Shown one piece after another: positions 11,537-20,064 of a stretch of 54,243 bases of DNA (its first letter is position 1; every line of letters starts with the position of its first letter). A program made the translations under genes and the position numbers. The stretch is taken from assembly GCA_938015255.1 (NCBI GenBank), contig CALLQC010000008.1, forward strand, positions 1 to 54,243, given 5' to 3'. Source of the stretch: an uncultured Erythrobacter sp. Its GTDB lineage: Bacteria; Pseudomonadota; Alphaproteobacteria; Sphingomonadales; Sphingomonadaceae. The notes beneath the pieces are model-generated. The model had not been told where the DNA came from and ran no database searches. It worked only from the letters and a program-made list of their open reading frames with translations.

Positions 11537-12741
11537 CCGAGACTGTCTATGATGTTGTTGTGGTCGGCGGAGGGCCGTGCGGAGCAACCGCGGCGAATGA
11601 TCTGGCGCTGGCGGGCCATTCTGTTCTGCTGATTGAACGGGGCGGGCGCATCAAGCCATGCGGCGGCGCTGTGCCGCCGCGCATGATGGAAGATTTCGAC
11701 ATTCCGCAAAGCCTGCTGGTGGCCCGCGCGCGCTCCGCCCGGATGATTGCGCCGTCTGGCCGCGCGGTTGATATGCCGGTGGGAGAGATCGGCTATGTCG
11801 GCATGGTTGACCGCGATGAATTCGATGAGTGGCTGCGCGAACGGGCCCGCATGTCCGGCGTCGAACGGCTGACTGCGGTGTTCGAGAAGATCGAGCGCGA
11901 TGACGAAGCGCATCCAATCGTGACCTACCGGCGCAAGCGCGGCGGCGAGATTGAGCGGATCCGCGCCCGCTGCGTGATCGGCGCTGACGGTGCGCGCTCT
12001 GCCGTTGCCAAACAGTGCCTGCCCGGTGCCGAGCGCGTCCCATGCGTTTTTGCCTATCACGAAATCATCAAATCGCCCGATATGCGGGAGGTCGCCAACA
12101 AGGAAGCATTCGACGGATCGCGCTGCGATGTGTTTTATCAGGGCAAGCTCTCGCCTGATTTTTACGCCTGGGTCTTCCCGCATGGCGAGACGGCCAGCAT
12201 CGGGGTGGGCAGCGCGAACAAGGGCTTTTCATTGCGCGGCGCTGTCGCCCAGATGCGCTCCGATCTTGATCTGACACGCTGTGAAACCGTTCGGCGCGAA
12301 GGGGCACCAATTCCGCTTAAACCGCTGAAACGGTGGGACAACGGCGCCGATGTGATTGTAGCCGGTGATGCGGCCGGCATCGTTGCGCCCGCATCGGGTG
12401 AAGGCATCTATTATGCGATGACCGGCGGCCGGTATGTTGCCGATGCGGCGAGCGCTTTTCTCAAGACGGGTGAGGCCAAACAGCTCAAAACGGCGCGCAA
12501 ACGGTTTATGAAAGATCACGGCCGCGTGTTCTGGATTCTCGGGATGATGCAGTACTTCTGGTATTCATCGGACAAACGCCGCGAAAGGTTTGTGACGATG
12601 TGCGATGACGAGGACGTGCAGCAACTGACCTGGCAGGCCTATATGAACAAGAAACTGGTGCGCAAAAAGCCGCTGGCGCATGTAAAAATCTTCCTGAAAG
12701 ATACCGCGCATCTGTTAGGACTGCGTGCAGCCACACCCTAG
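11533..12741 (+). CDS. bchP: Geranylgeranyl diphosphate/bacteriochlorophyll reductase
   Basis: BchP reduces three double bonds of the geranylgeranyl tail to phytyl after BchG has attached it. The ATG at 11533 overlaps the stop of the preceding gene as ATGA and gives 402 residues. The ORF track extends it upstream through the neighbour, which is a shadow. The N-terminus has a Rossmann FAD motif, VVVGGGPCGATAAND, followed by IERGGRIKPCGGAVPPRMMEDF. A second FAD motif, GDAAGIVAPASGEGIYYAMTGG, is near residue 290. These are diagnostic of the BchP/ChlP family. The gene lies between the MFS protein and tspO. Confidence 0.95.
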   Translation: MTETVYDVVVVGGGPCGATAANDLALAGHSVLLIERGGRIKPCGGAVPPRMMEDFDIPQSLLVARARSARMIAPSGRAVDMPVGEIGYVGMVDRDEFDEWLRERARMSGVERLTAVFEKIERDDEAHPIVTYRRKRGGEIERIRARCVIGADGARSAVAKQCLPGAERVPCVFAYHEIIKSPDMREVANKEAFDGSRCDVFYQGKLSPDFYAWVFPHGETASIGVGSANKGFSLRGAVAQMRSDLDLTRCETVRREGAPIPLKPLKRWDNGADVIVAGDAAGIVAPASGEGIYYAMTGGRYVADAASAFLKTGEAKQLKTARKRFMKDHGRVFWILGMMQYFWYSSDKRRERFVTMCDDEDVQQLTWQAYMNKKLVRKKPLAHVKIFLKDTAHLLGLRAATP

Positions 12742-12760
12742 GGGACGGGGAAACGGGATC

Positions 12761-13243
12761 ATGAAGACAAGCTGGATTTTACCAGTCTCGATTGCGACTT
12801 TCGCAGCGCTGATCGTGGCGACGCTGGGTGCGACGGTGACAGACCTTGGCCCGTGGTATCAAAGTCTGGAGAAGCCGGACTGGAATCCGCCTGACCAGCT
12901 TTTCCCGATGGTCTGGACGCTGATCTACGCTTTGATAACGGTCTCTGCCATTACCGCCTGGCGCGCAGCGCCCGGCACCGCATCAGCACAATGGGTAATC
13001 AGCCTGTTCGCGCTCAACGGCTTTCTCAACATCACATGGAGCATCCTGTTTTTCCGCCTGCAGCGCCCCGACTGGGCGATGTATGAACTGGCGGCGCTGT
13101 GGCTGTCGATCATCGTTTTGATGATATTTTGCGGTCGGTTCTCGCGCCTCGCGAGTGTGCTTTTGGTGCCCTATCTTATCTGGGTGACAATTGCGGGTGC
13201 GCTCAATTGGGCGGTCGTTGATCTCAACGCTCCGTTTGGCTGA
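12761..13243 (+). CDS. tspO: TspO/MBR family tryptophan-rich sensory protein
   Basis: TspO (CrtK) is an outer-membrane porphyrin-interacting protein that in Rhodobacter dampens pigment gene expression in response to oxygen. I choose the ATG at 12761 (MKTSWILPVSI), preceded by a G-rich ribosome binding region, rather than the ORF-track start inside bchP; this gives 160 residues. Five hydrophobic helices are visible. Family motifs are WYQSLEKPDWNPPDQLFPMVWTLIYAL near the start, NGFLNITWSILFF in the middle and VPYLIWVTIAGALNW near the end. It is 19 nt after bchP, which points to co-expression. In many phototrophs this gene sits beside crtIB; here it is downstream of bchP. Confidence 0.93.
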   Translation: MKTSWILPVSIATFAALIVATLGATVTDLGPWYQSLEKPDWNPPDQLFPMVWTLIYALITVSAITAWRAAPGTASAQWVISLFALNGFLNITWSILFFRLQRPDWAMYELAALWLSIIVLMIFCGRFSRLASVLLVPYLIWVTIAGALNWAVVDLNAPFG

Positions 13244-13244
13244 A

Positions 13245-13526
13245 ATGCCCGCTGGCCTTGCCTTCGCAGAGCGGTTCTTCGCCTCGGGCCACGCCGCCGA
13301 TTTGATCCTGCTGGTACTCATCATCGAGTCGCTGTGGCTGCGAACGCGCGGTTGGATGTGGCGCGAAATTGCAGGGCTGCTGGGCCCTGCCGTGTTTATT
13401 GTGCTTGGCCTGCGCTCGGCGCTGGTCGGGGCACCGTGGTACTGGACTGCGCTGTTGCTGGGGCTTTCCCTGCCGGTTCACCTCATCGACGTGAAGGCCC
13501 GCCTGGCGCTGCACAAGCCCGACTGA
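13245..13526 (+). CDS. Small hypothetical membrane protein downstream of tspO
   Basis: I do not recognise this family. The ATG at 13245 begins one base after the tspO stop and gives 93 residues (MPAGLAFAERFFASG). The ORF-track start lies inside tspO and is less likely. Three hydrophobic stretches are visible (AADLILLVLIIESLWL, IAGLLGPAVFIVLGLRSAL, YWTALLLGLSLPVHLIDV) with basic residues between the first two, so a three-helix inner-membrane protein is likely. It is the last gene before a strong terminator in the bchG-bch2-bchP-tspO run. Its position suggests a pigment or membrane accessory role, but no function can be read from the sequence. Confidence 0.72.
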   Translation: MPAGLAFAERFFASGHAADLILLVLIIESLWLRTRGWMWREIAGLLGPAVFIVLGLRSALVGAPWYWTALLLGLSLPVHLIDVKARLALHKPD

Positions 13527-13547
13527 CGGGCACCTCTCTCACAAAGG

Positions 13548-13587
13548 AAAAGGCCCGGCTTCGCGATTAGCAAAGCCGGGCCTTTTT
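13548..13587. terminator. Bidirectional rho-independent terminator
   Basis: AAAAGGCCCGGCTT pairs perfectly with AAGCCGGGCCTTTT across an 11-nt loop. The stem is flanked by A and T runs on both sides, so it can stop the rightward bchG-to-13526 transcript and the leftward pufM transcript, which converge here. Confidence 0.92.
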
Positions 13588-13597
13588 CTAAGCCGAC

Positions 13598-13636
13598 GGG
13601 TAGAGCTTGTGTTGCCGTATCTGGCACGCTCTACCC
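13598..13636 (-). other. Stem-loop directly after pufM
   Basis: GGGTAGAGC and GCTCTACCC form a perfect 9-bp stem starting 12 nt after the pufM stop and just before the terminator. Paired with that terminator it gives the puf message a tandem-hairpin 3' end, likely protecting it from exonucleases. The protective role is inferred from known puf messages. Confidence 0.65.
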
Positions 13637-13647
13637 TCTCTCGCGCG

Positions 13648-14571
13648 TTACTTGGGAGCGTAATAATGCTCCTGCGCCCAGACATACCAGTTGTCGACCA
13701 CGGTTCCGGTCAGCAGGATGCCGATGCCGCCGGTAAAGGTCGTCAGCACTGCAAACCACCAGGCCCAGCGGTGGATCGATTCCATCGTGGCGTTAAAGCC
13801 CATGGTCCAGCGCCAGAACAGGCCGGCACGTTCCGATGCCGTGCCGCGATCGGTGATCTGTTCAATTTCGCGCTCGCCGCCATAGCGGCCCACTGCAAGG
13901 ATCGTCGCCCCGTGCATCGCAAACAGAACCGCAGAGCCATAGAGGAACACGATCGAGAGTGCGTGGAACGGGTTGTAGAACAGGTTGCCGTGGATCAGCG
14001 AGAAATTGTTGGTCCAGTCAAGGTGCGAGAACACGCCGTAAGGCACCGCCTCCGCCCAGCTGCCGAGCAGTAGCGGACGGATGAAGCCCAGCACCAGGAA
14101 CAGCCACACTGCGCTGGAGAATGCCCAGAAGATGTGGAGCCCCATGCCAAGCGCTCTCGCCCGGTAATAGGTCCGCGCCAGCCAGCACAGCACCGAGATC
14201 GAGAGGAACGCGCCGGTCATGATGAACCAGCCGCCCTCGTTCAGCGGTACGAACGGGCTAAAGCCGTATTCCGGCCCCGGAGGATCGAGCGAAAGCCAGA
14301 AGAACTCGCGCATGAAGACCTGCGGGCTCCATCCGGCCTCGGCCCAGAAATTCAGCCCGATGATCATGATCGCCGCGCCGCCAAAGGCCAGGCTGATCAT
14401 ACCGAGCAGGCCGAGATAGACAGGGCCGATCTGGGCCTGACCGATCTTGCCCATCCAATAGCTGTAGCCGGTCAGATTGATGCGTGGTTCGCTTCCGTCG
14501 AGGTGCGGCACGCCCATTTCGGGCGGACCCTTTACCTGGACCTGGGTGAAGATGTTTTGATATGTCGCCAT
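13648..14571 (-). CDS. pufM: Photosynthetic reaction centre M subunit
   Basis: PufM with PufL binds the special pair, accessory bacteriochlorophylls, bacteriopheophytins and quinones of the type II reaction centre in the inner membrane. The protein has 307 residues. It opens [20 protein letters not shown] and has five hydrophobic helices. Expected family stretches are [41 protein letters not shown] (with the histidine region for special pair and iron) and [26 protein letters not shown]. It ends normally at YAPK and is 14 nt after pufL. No pufC follows: a hairpin and terminator come at once, so the tetrahaem cytochrome subunit is not in this operon. Confidence 0.98.
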   Translation of the reverse strand: MATYQNIFTQVQVKGPPEMGVPHLDGSEPRINLTGYSYWMGKIGQAQIGPVYLGLLGMISLAFGGAAIMIIGLNFWAEAGWSPQVFMREFFWLSLDPPGPEYGFSPFVPLNEGGWFIMTGAFLSISVLCWLARTYYRARALGMGLHIFWAFSSAVWLFLVLGFIRPLLLGSWAEAVPYGVFSHLDWTNNFSLIHGNLFYNPFHALSIVFLYGSAVLFAMHGATILAVGRYGGEREIEQITDRGTASERAGLFWRWTMGFNATMESIHRWAWWFAVLTTFTGGIGILLTGTVVDNWYVWAQEHYYAPK

Positions 14572-14585
14572 GGTTCAGGTGCTCC

Positions 14586-15410
14586 TTACGACCAGATCGG
14601 GATTTTCTTCCAGAAGTCCCAGAACTCCGGCCAGCTGCCGACATAAAGGGTTCCTGAAATGACGATGCAGATCGCGCTCCAGAATGCCGCGCTCAGCGCG
14701 AGGAACAGACCGACACGGTGAATGCCGAGCGTGCCGACCGAATAGCCAATGAAGTCACGGAAATAGGTGTCTTCATATTCCGGCGAGCGTACGTCGGTTC
14801 CTTTGGGCGGGTTCACCGCAGACAGCACGAGGCCGCCGTGGAGCGCCAGCGCGAGACAGTTCGTGAAGAAGAACGTGATCGCGAGCATGTGCACCGGATT
14901 GTAGTGGAAGTTCGCATACATGTATCCGGTGTTCGACACCCAATCGAGGTGCGACCAGATGCCATACGGAAAGCCGTGGTACCACGCGCCCATCCATACC
15001 GGACGGATGACGACCAGCGTGAAATACGCGAAGACCGCAAAGCTGAATGCGAAGGGAATGTGATAGCTCATGCCGAGCTTGCGGGAGATTTCCGCCTGCC
15101 TCAGCACCCATGAGCCGAACGCGACAAGCGCGCAGGCGGTGATGACTTGCCAATATCCCCCTTCGGAAAGCGGGGCGAGGCCAAGGCCATATTCTTCGGC
15201 TGGTGGTTGGATATCGATCAGCCAGGGATTCAAGGTCGGCCCGTCAATGGCCGCGGCGAAGATCAGCATAGTGCCCAAAAGCGCGCTGATCGCCGTGGTG
15301 ACCCCAAAGAATCCGACATAAAACGGCCCGACCCAGAAATCGAAAAGGTCGCCGCCGATCAATGTACCACCGCGAACGCGGTATTTCCGCTCGAAACTTA
15401 GGAGCGCCAT
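14586..15410 (-). CDS. pufL: Photosynthetic reaction centre L subunit
   Basis: PufL is the second core subunit of the type II reaction centre. It has 274 residues, starting [36 protein letters not shown], the canonical PufL N-terminus, with five transmembrane helices. The [26 protein letters not shown] stretch carries histidines expected for special-pair and iron binding, and [25 protein letters not shown] follows. It is preceded by a 99-nt gap after pufA that holds two strong hairpins, and it ends 14 nt before pufM. Confidence 0.98.
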   Translation of the reverse strand: MALLSFERKYRVRGGTLIGGDLFDFWVGPFYVGFFGVTTAISALLGTMLIFAAAIDGPTLNPWLIDIQPPAEEYGLGLAPLSEGGYWQVITACALVAFGSWVLRQAEISRKLGMSYHIPFAFSFAVFAYFTLVVIRPVWMGAWYHGFPYGIWSHLDWVSNTGYMYANFHYNPVHMLAITFFFTNCLALALHGGLVLSAVNPPKGTDVRSPEYEDTYFRDFIGYSVGTLGIHRVGLFLALSAAFWSAICIVISGTLYVGSWPEFWDFWKKIPIWS

Positions 15411-15422
15411 AGGTCCATCCTT

Positions 15423-15488
15423 CCCGCCAGAGAGGCGGGTTCTAATATGTTACCGGAAAGAAGTAGGAGGCAGGCAGGCGAACCTGCC
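15423..15488 (-). other. Two intercistronic hairpins between pufA and pufL
   Basis: In the 99-nt gap, 15423-15439 can fold as CCCGCC-agaga-GGCGGG. At 15473-15488 the minus-strand RNA reads GGCAGG-UUCG-CCUGCC, a stable UUCG tetraloop hairpin. In Rhodobacter, hairpins at the same place protect the pufBA segment from 3' decay so that LH1 is made in excess over reaction centres; I infer the same role here. Confidence 0.75.
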
Positions 15489-15509
15489 CCCTCGCATCTT
15501 TGGTTGCCG

Positions 15510-15704
15510 TTAAGTGGCCGCCGGAGCTTCCGACGATTCAACAACAGCTGCCGCAGTCGGATTGCCCGTGGTCGAGTTATCGAGCCAGTTGTAGCGATCC
15601 GTGCTGAGCAGGATGAAGTGAATCGAGAAAGCCAGGACAGCCAGGCCGACGTGAAGAGCCACGAGCACGCGGCGCACGTCAAAATGAAGCCAAATACTCC
15701 ACAT
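15510..15704 (-). CDS. pufA: Light-harvesting 1 (core antenna) alpha chain
   Basis: PufA is the LH1 alpha polypeptide, a single-helix inner-membrane protein that binds bacteriochlorophyll and carotenoid around the reaction centre. I place the start at the ATG at 15704 ([33 protein letters not shown]), 18 codons inside the ORF-track entry, because MW-x-IW is the usual LH1 alpha N-terminus. The product has 64 residues. The Mg-ligand histidine is in [10 protein letters not shown], and the RYNWL motif follows the helix. The C-terminal tail [20 protein letters not shown] is alanine-rich. It lies 85 nt after pufB and 99 nt before pufL. Confidence 0.96.
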   Translation of the reverse strand: MWSIWLHFDVRRVLVALHVGLAVLAFSIHFILLSTDRYNWLDNSTTGNPTAAAVVESSEAPAAT

Positions 15705-15789
15705 GGTGAAATTCCTTTGGGTTTTCAGTTGCAGGTTTCCGCTGATCGCTTCGGGCAAGCCCTAGCTTCTCAGCGAAGCATGCCGTGGA

Positions 15790-15942
15790 CTAGATTGGGA
15801 ACCAGGGCTTGTCGGCCCAGACCAATGCGTGAGCCACGAGCGCGATTGCCACGTAAAACGTGAACGTGCCCATGAACCCTTTGTGGATCTCCTTGGCCTC
15901 TTCAGGCGTCAGGTGAGTCCCAATGCGTTCCGGATCATTCAT
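15790..15942 (-). CDS. pufB: Light-harvesting 1 (core antenna) beta chain
   Basis: This gene is too short for the ORF track. From the ATG at 15942 the minus strand reads MNDPERIGTHLTPEEAKEIH, then KGFMGTFTFYVAIALVAHAL and VWADKPWFPI, 50 residues, then TAG. It is a textbook LH1 beta chain: a polar N-terminus with L-T-x-x-E-A-x-E, one membrane helix with the bacteriochlorophyll-ligand histidine in VAHALVW, and a W-x-x-x-PW ending. It is the first puf gene, 135 nt after bchZ, with no pufQ between them. A second possible ATG does not change the frame. Confidence 0.96.
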   Translation of the reverse strand: MNDPERIGTHLTPEEAKEIHKGFMGTFTFYVAIALVAHALVWADKPWFPI

Positions 15943-15972
15943 TTGTATGTCTCCGTATCAGTTGGTTGGAGT

Positions 15973-16043
15973 GGAGGCCGAAACCTCCGTCGGCATCCCC
16001 GCGTGATCCCCCACGTGGATTTGGTAAGCCCTTTGAGAGGGCT
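15973..16043 (-). other. bchZ-pufB spacer with two hairpins, no pufQ
   Basis: The 135-nt spacer between the bchZ stop and pufB holds two stems: GGAGG/CCTCC at 15973-15988 and AGCCCT/AGGGCT at 16027-16043. It is too short for a normal pufQ. It contains no recognisable PpsR palindrome, so puf expression probably relies on read-through from bchCXYZ and possibly an unseen local promoter. Confidence 0.55.
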
Positions 16044-16077
16044 GTCTGGATGCCGGGCACGGCTGAGGTGATCACGA

Positions 16078-17550
16078 TCATGCGTGCTCTCCTTCAAGCT
16101 GTGCCCCAGAATAATGTTCGTCGAGGCAGTCGGGCGTGACTGCGCTCTGCCCGCGCTGGCGCGCGGTGGTTTCTGCCGCATCGCGCAGCCGCTTGGCGGC
16201 GGAAATGCGGATAAGGACAGGCTGCGCTTCGACCAGCTTGTCGAGCTTGGTCTTGGCTGCGGCTTCCCATGAAATTTCGGTCTTCTCGCGCGCCGGGGTC
16301 GGCTGGGCGCGGTCCATGTCACTGCCCAGCGGCAGAATGTGGAACAGCGCATCGAACAGCGCATTGCACACTTCCTGCACCAGATAGGTCGCGCCGGAAT
16401 ACCCCATAAAGGGCGTGCCCGTGTGCCGGCGAATAGCTGCGCCCGGAAAGCTGGCAGGAATGAATTGCCCTTGCGGGCCGTGGCCCACGCCGCCGGTTTC
16501 GGCCATGTACATCCGCTCATTGTAAGAGCCGAACAGCACCAGCGGCGGATTGGAATGGATCGCGGCGCGCACGTCTTCATTGACCGGCTTCTTGCCCGCC
16601 TCCCGGCTGAAGGCAAAGTTGCAGGGCAGCCCCATGTCCTCTTCGAGGAAATGCCGGATGCCGCGTGCGTATGTATCCGTGGCGACTATGCCGAAGCTCG
16701 CCGTGCCAAAGAAATCCTGCGTGACCGAACGCCACAGATCCCACAGCGGTTTTATCGTCGTGTGTTTCTCTCGCTCGATAAACGGTTCCGGGTCCAGACC
16801 CAGCTCCTCGCCCAACGCTCGCAGGAATTTGGTGGTGCTGGAAAGCCCGACAGGTGCCTGGAAATACGGCCTTTCCAGCGTCTCGCAAAGATTGCGGCCA
16901 AACTCGCGGTACATGCAGACATTGGCGTCTGCGGTTCCGAGCTGGCGGATATCGGCAAGATGGCAGCCAAGCGGGAAGACTATCCCGACCTGCGCTCCAA
17001 TCCCTTCAATCAGTCGCCGGATTTCAGCGAGATCGGATGGCATGTTGAACGTGCCGTAGGAGGGGCCGATAATATTGACGACCGGCTTTTCACCTTCCTT
17101 GCGGGCGCGCGGTTTGGGCATCTTCTTGGGGCCAAACTCGGTCCACAGCCAGGTGAGCGCGCGGTCGGCGCTTTGCCATTGATCTTCATCGATCGTGCGC
17201 GGCAGAAAGCGTTTGATATTGGTGCCCTCTGGCGTCACGCCGCCGCCGATCATCTCAGCGATTGATCCGGTCACCACCACAGCGGGCAGTTCCGGGTCGA
17301 GTGTTTCCCAGGCGCGCTTCATCGCGCCTTCCGTGCCGGTCTTGCCGAGTTCCTCTTCGCCCAGGCCCGTTACCACGATCGGCAATTCATGCGGGGGCAG
17401 GGCATCTGTGTAGTGCAGCACGGATGTGACGGGCAGGTTTTCGCAGCCAACCGGGCCATCGATGATGACCTGCAGGCCCTTGACCGCTGTAAAGACGTAG
17501 GTCGCGCCCCAATATCCGCCTGCGCGGTCATGATCGAGAACGAGGGTCAT
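16078..17550 (-). CDS. bchZ: Chlorophyllide a reductase subunit Z
   Basis: BchZ with BchY forms the catalytic component of chlorophyllide a oxidoreductase (COR), which reduces ring B to give the bacteriochlorin. The start is the ATG at 17550 ([27 protein letters not shown]), which overlaps the bchY stop as ATGA. The ORF track adds 138 unrelated residues from bchY. The product has 490 residues. [22 protein letters not shown] carries the cluster-ligand cysteine expected in BchZ. A region with [16 protein letters not shown] and a BchB-like C-terminal domain follow. The last residues ([17 protein letters not shown]) are the proto-domain tail typical of BchZ. Confidence 0.97.
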   Translation of the reverse strand: MTLVLDHDRAGGYWGATYVFTAVKGLQVIIDGPVGCENLPVTSVLHYTDALPPHELPIVVTGLGEEELGKTGTEGAMKRAWETLDPELPAVVVTGSIAEMIGGGVTPEGTNIKRFLPRTIDEDQWQSADRALTWLWTEFGPKKMPKPRARKEGEKPVVNIIGPSYGTFNMPSDLAEIRRLIEGIGAQVGIVFPLGCHLADIRQLGTADANVCMYREFGRNLCETLERPYFQAPVGLSSTTKFLRALGEELGLDPEPFIEREKHTTIKPLWDLWRSVTQDFFGTASFGIVATDTYARGIRHFLEEDMGLPCNFAFSREAGKKPVNEDVRAAIHSNPPLVLFGSYNERMYMAETGGVGHGPQGQFIPASFPGAAIRRHTGTPFMGYSGATYLVQEVCNALFDALFHILPLGSDMDRAQPTPAREKTEISWEAAAKTKLDKLVEAQPVLIRISAAKRLRDAAETTARQRGQSAVTPDCLDEHYSGAQLEGEHA

Positions 17551-18983
17551 GTGCCCACCGCCTCTGCCGCCTTGCGCGCGGCTTCGTTGAGGGCGGCGTA
17601 TTTCTTGCGGAATTTTGGCCGGTCGACGGGCGTGTCTTCCCACACACCTGCAGTGTGTTCCGCTCCGACACCTTCGAAGAAGTCCCGCATTTTGTCGAAC
17701 CGATCCTTGTTCGACATCGCCGCATTGATCACCGTTGCGAGGCTGCCTGCGCCAGCAGGTCCCATCAGCGGACGCGCCGAGATCAAATTGGTAAAATATA
17801 GGGAAGGGATGGCTTTCGCCTTGGCATGCTGAACCACAGGGGTTGTGCCGATGGCGAGGTCGGGGCGGAATTCCTCGACGGCAGCGATATCCTCTTCGAG
17901 GCTCGCGCGGAAATTGACTTTGACCCCCTTGCCTTCGAGCCATTGGCGATCTGCATCCGACCATTTGGTCTTGGGGCAGGCGCTGCCGACATAGGGCACA
18001 TCCGCGCCGCTTTCGATCAACAGTCGGGCGACCAGAAGTTCGGAGCCTTCATAGCCGGAAACGGTGATCCGGCCCTTTATCGGCAGGGCCGAGAGCGCGC
18101 CGGTTATGGCGCCGGTCATCGCGTTCTTTACGCTATCGACCTTGTCTTGCGGCAGGCCGAGCGTGTCGCCAATGCTCTGCAGCCAGGCCACCGTTCCATC
18201 GACGCCGACAGGCGCAGAGCCGATGATCGGGCGGCCAGCGGCTTCAAATTCGCGCACGCTGGCGGTGTAGAACGGGTGAATTGCGGCCACCAGCGAACAA
18301 TCGAGCGCAGAATACAGCTCGCGCCACTCGCGGGTCGGCACGACCGGTCCTGCGGCAAGGCCTAGCGGTTCGAGCAGCTGCCCGATGACCACCGGATCGG
18401 CCGGGAACATCTCGCCTAGCAGCGTCACCGTCGGTTTGTCGCTGCGTTCAGCCGGTGCCGCGACCGGGCCTGCCGAAACTTCTTCGCGCGCAAATTTGAG
18501 CATCGCTCCGGCGAGGACGTCCTTCGCCTCGGCGTGGGTGGGGATGCCAAAGCCGGGTACGTCAATCCCGATGATGCGCACACCGTTTATCTGATCGGGC
18601 AGCAAGCGCAGCGGAACGCCGCTCGCCGTAGGCACGCACAGATTGGTGACGACGATCGTATCGTACTGCTGGGGATCGGCGAGATCCTCCACAGCTTCCT
18701 TGATGTCCTCAAACAGTTTGCCGGTGACAAGCGTTTCGGACGAAAAGGGCACATAGCCGACCGTCCGCCGCGCGCCGTAGAAATGCGACGTAAAGGTCAA
18801 CCCGTAAACGCAGCACGCGCTGCCTGACAGCACCGTTGCGGTCCGCTTCATTCGCAGGCCGACGCGGAGCGATCCGAAGGCCGGACACATGCTTTGCGGC
18901 TGATCGTGAGGCCCGACAGGATAATCGGCGGCGTACTGGTCTAGCACGTCGCTTTTGCCTGCCTTGCGCGCGGCTTCCTTCAT
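17547..18983 (-). CDS. bchY: Chlorophyllide a reductase subunit Y
   Basis: BchY pairs with BchZ in COR. From the ATG at 18983 the product has 478 residues and opens [22 protein letters not shown], then [22 protein letters not shown]. Cysteines at 33 (QSMCPAF), 58 (SGSACCVYG) and 116 (TNLCVPTA) are the likely [4Fe-4S] ligands. The same frame stays open and protein-like for another 30 codons upstream (see the next feature). I recall BchY proteins having about 30 residues before this point, so the true start is probably upstream. The stop overlaps bchZ as ATGA. It belongs to the crtF-bchCXYZ-puf superoperon. Confidence 0.95.
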   Translation of the reverse strand: MKEAARKAGKSDVLDQYAADYPVGPHDQPQSMCPAFGSLRVGLRMKRTATVLSGSACCVYGLTFTSHFYGARRTVGYVPFSSETLVTGKLFEDIKEAVEDLADPQQYDTIVVTNLCVPTASGVPLRLLPDQINGVRIIGIDVPGFGIPTHAEAKDVLAGAMLKFAREEVSAGPVAAPAERSDKPTVTLLGEMFPADPVVIGQLLEPLGLAAGPVVPTREWRELYSALDCSLVAAIHPFYTASVREFEAAGRPIIGSAPVGVDGTVAWLQSIGDTLGLPQDKVDSVKNAMTGAITGALSALPIKGRITVSGYEGSELLVARLLIESGADVPYVGSACPKTKWSDADRQWLEGKGVKVNFRASLEEDIAAVEEFRPDLAIGTTPVVQHAKAKAIPSLYFTNLISARPLMGPAGAGSLATVINAAMSNKDRFDKMRDFFEGVGAEHTAGVWEDTPVDRPKFRKKYAALNEAARKAAEAVGT

Positions 18984-19073
18984 TGTTTCCGTGCTCGAAC
19001 ACGCGCCGCCGCCACCGCTCAGATCGAGCGTGTCGGGGGTGCGTTCCGCATTAGAGGCGTGAAGGTCGGTCAG
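18984..19073 (-). other. Probable N-terminal extension of bchY with CTG start candidate
   Basis: In frame with bchY, 30 codons run from a CTG at 19073 to the ATG at 18983, ending in DLSGGGGACSSTET. No ATG, GTG or TTG lies between the upstream in-frame TGA and 18983. The CTG is one base after the bchX stop and has GAGG six bases before it. Translation of this stretch is inferred. Confidence 0.55.
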
Positions 19074-19074
19074 A

Positions 19075-20064
19075 TCAAACCTCGTCGTAAATCACTTCGA
19101 GTGATGGTTTTTCTTCGAATGTGCCGCCGCGCATATCGGCCTGCGTGGCCGGCACCAGCTGGACGTCGCCGCCAGTCTCTTCGGGGCTGAAAAGGTTCAG
19201 AAGTCCGTCCTGATCGACCGGGGTCGGCTGGAGCGGCGGTGCGCTGGCAACATTGGTGGCCAGCGTTTCAAACAGGCTTGCCCATTCACCGCCCGGCTTG
19301 CCGATAATCTGGTAATTCGCAGATTTGCGGCGAATATCCTCATCAGCAGGGATTGCGGTGAGTACCGGTATGCCGACGGCATCCGCAAAGGCATGCGCTT
19401 CGCCGGTGCCATCATCCTTGTTCACGATCATGCCTGCCACGCCGACATTGCCGCCCATCTTGCGGAAATATTCGACCGCATGGCAGACATTATTGGCAAC
19501 GTAGAGAGATTGCAGGTCGTTCGAGCCCACGACGATCACTTTCTGGCACATGTCGCGCGCAATCGGCAGGCCGAACCCGCCGCACACAACGTCACCCAGA
19601 AAATCGAGCAGGACGTAGTCAAAGCCCCATTCATGGAAGCCAAGCTTTTCCAGCAATTCAAAACCGTGGATGATACCGCGACCGCCGCAGCCGCGCCCGA
19701 CTTCCGGCCCGCCTAGCTCCATCGCGAACACGCCGTCACGCTGGAAGCACACATCTTCAATGCTGACTTCTTCGCCTGCGAGTTTTTTCTTGGAAGAGGT
19801 TTCGATGATTGTCGGACAGCTCTTGCCGCCAAACAGCAGGCTGGTCGTGTCCGATTTCGGATCGCAGCCGATCAGCAGGACCCGCTTGCCCTGCTGGGCC
19901 ATCATGTAGCTGAGGTTGGAGAGGGCAAAGCTCTTGCCGCTGCCGCCCTTGCCATAGATCGCGATGACCTGCGTTTCCTTGGTCACCTCTCCGGTGTGCA
20001 CAGGATCCGGTTCGTGCGAAGCTTCATCGCGCAGCGTTTCCGTGTGGGCGTCCAACATCGTCAT
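19075..20064 (-). CDS. bchX: Chlorophyllide a reductase iron protein subunit X
   Basis: BchX is the NifH-like ATP-dependent electron donor of COR. I start it at the ATG at 20064 (MTMLDAHTET), which overlaps the bchC stop as ATGA; the ORF-track ATG at 20079 is inside bchC. The product has 329 residues. The P-loop is IAIYGKGGSGKSFALSN. The two cysteines that bridge the [4Fe-4S] cluster between subunits are in GRGCGGRGIIHG and GDVVCGGFGLPIA. The switch region LLIGCDPKSDTTSLLFGG is intact. The C-terminal tail is somewhat acidic and may contain the upstream ribosome binding signal for bchY (ACGAGG). Confidence 0.96.
   Translation of the reverse strand: MTMLDAHTETLRDEASHEPDPVHTGEVTKETQVIAIYGKGGSGKSFALSNLSYMMAQQGKRVLLIGCDPKSDTTSLLFGGKSCPTIIETSSKKKLAGEEVSIEDVCFQRDGVFAMELGGPEVGRGCGGRGIIHGFELLEKLGFHEWGFDYVLLDFLGDVVCGGFGLPIARDMCQKVIVVGSNDLQSLYVANNVCHAVEYFRKMGGNVGVAGMIVNKDDGTGEAHAFADAVGIPVLTAIPADEDIRRKSANYQIIGKPGGEWASLFETLATNVASAPPLQPTPVDQDGLLNLFSPEETGGDVQLVPATQADMRGGTFEEKPSLEVIYDEV

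Noticed and set aside
11014-12183. 389-residue minus ORF across bch2 and bchP
   Set aside because: Crosses two real genes on the opposite strand and lacks motifs.
15939-16616. 225-residue minus ORF overlapping the bchZ end and the pufB leader, considered as pufQ
   Set aside because: Out of frame with bchZ, basic and low in hydrophobic helices; the 135-nt spacer is too short for a separate pufQ.
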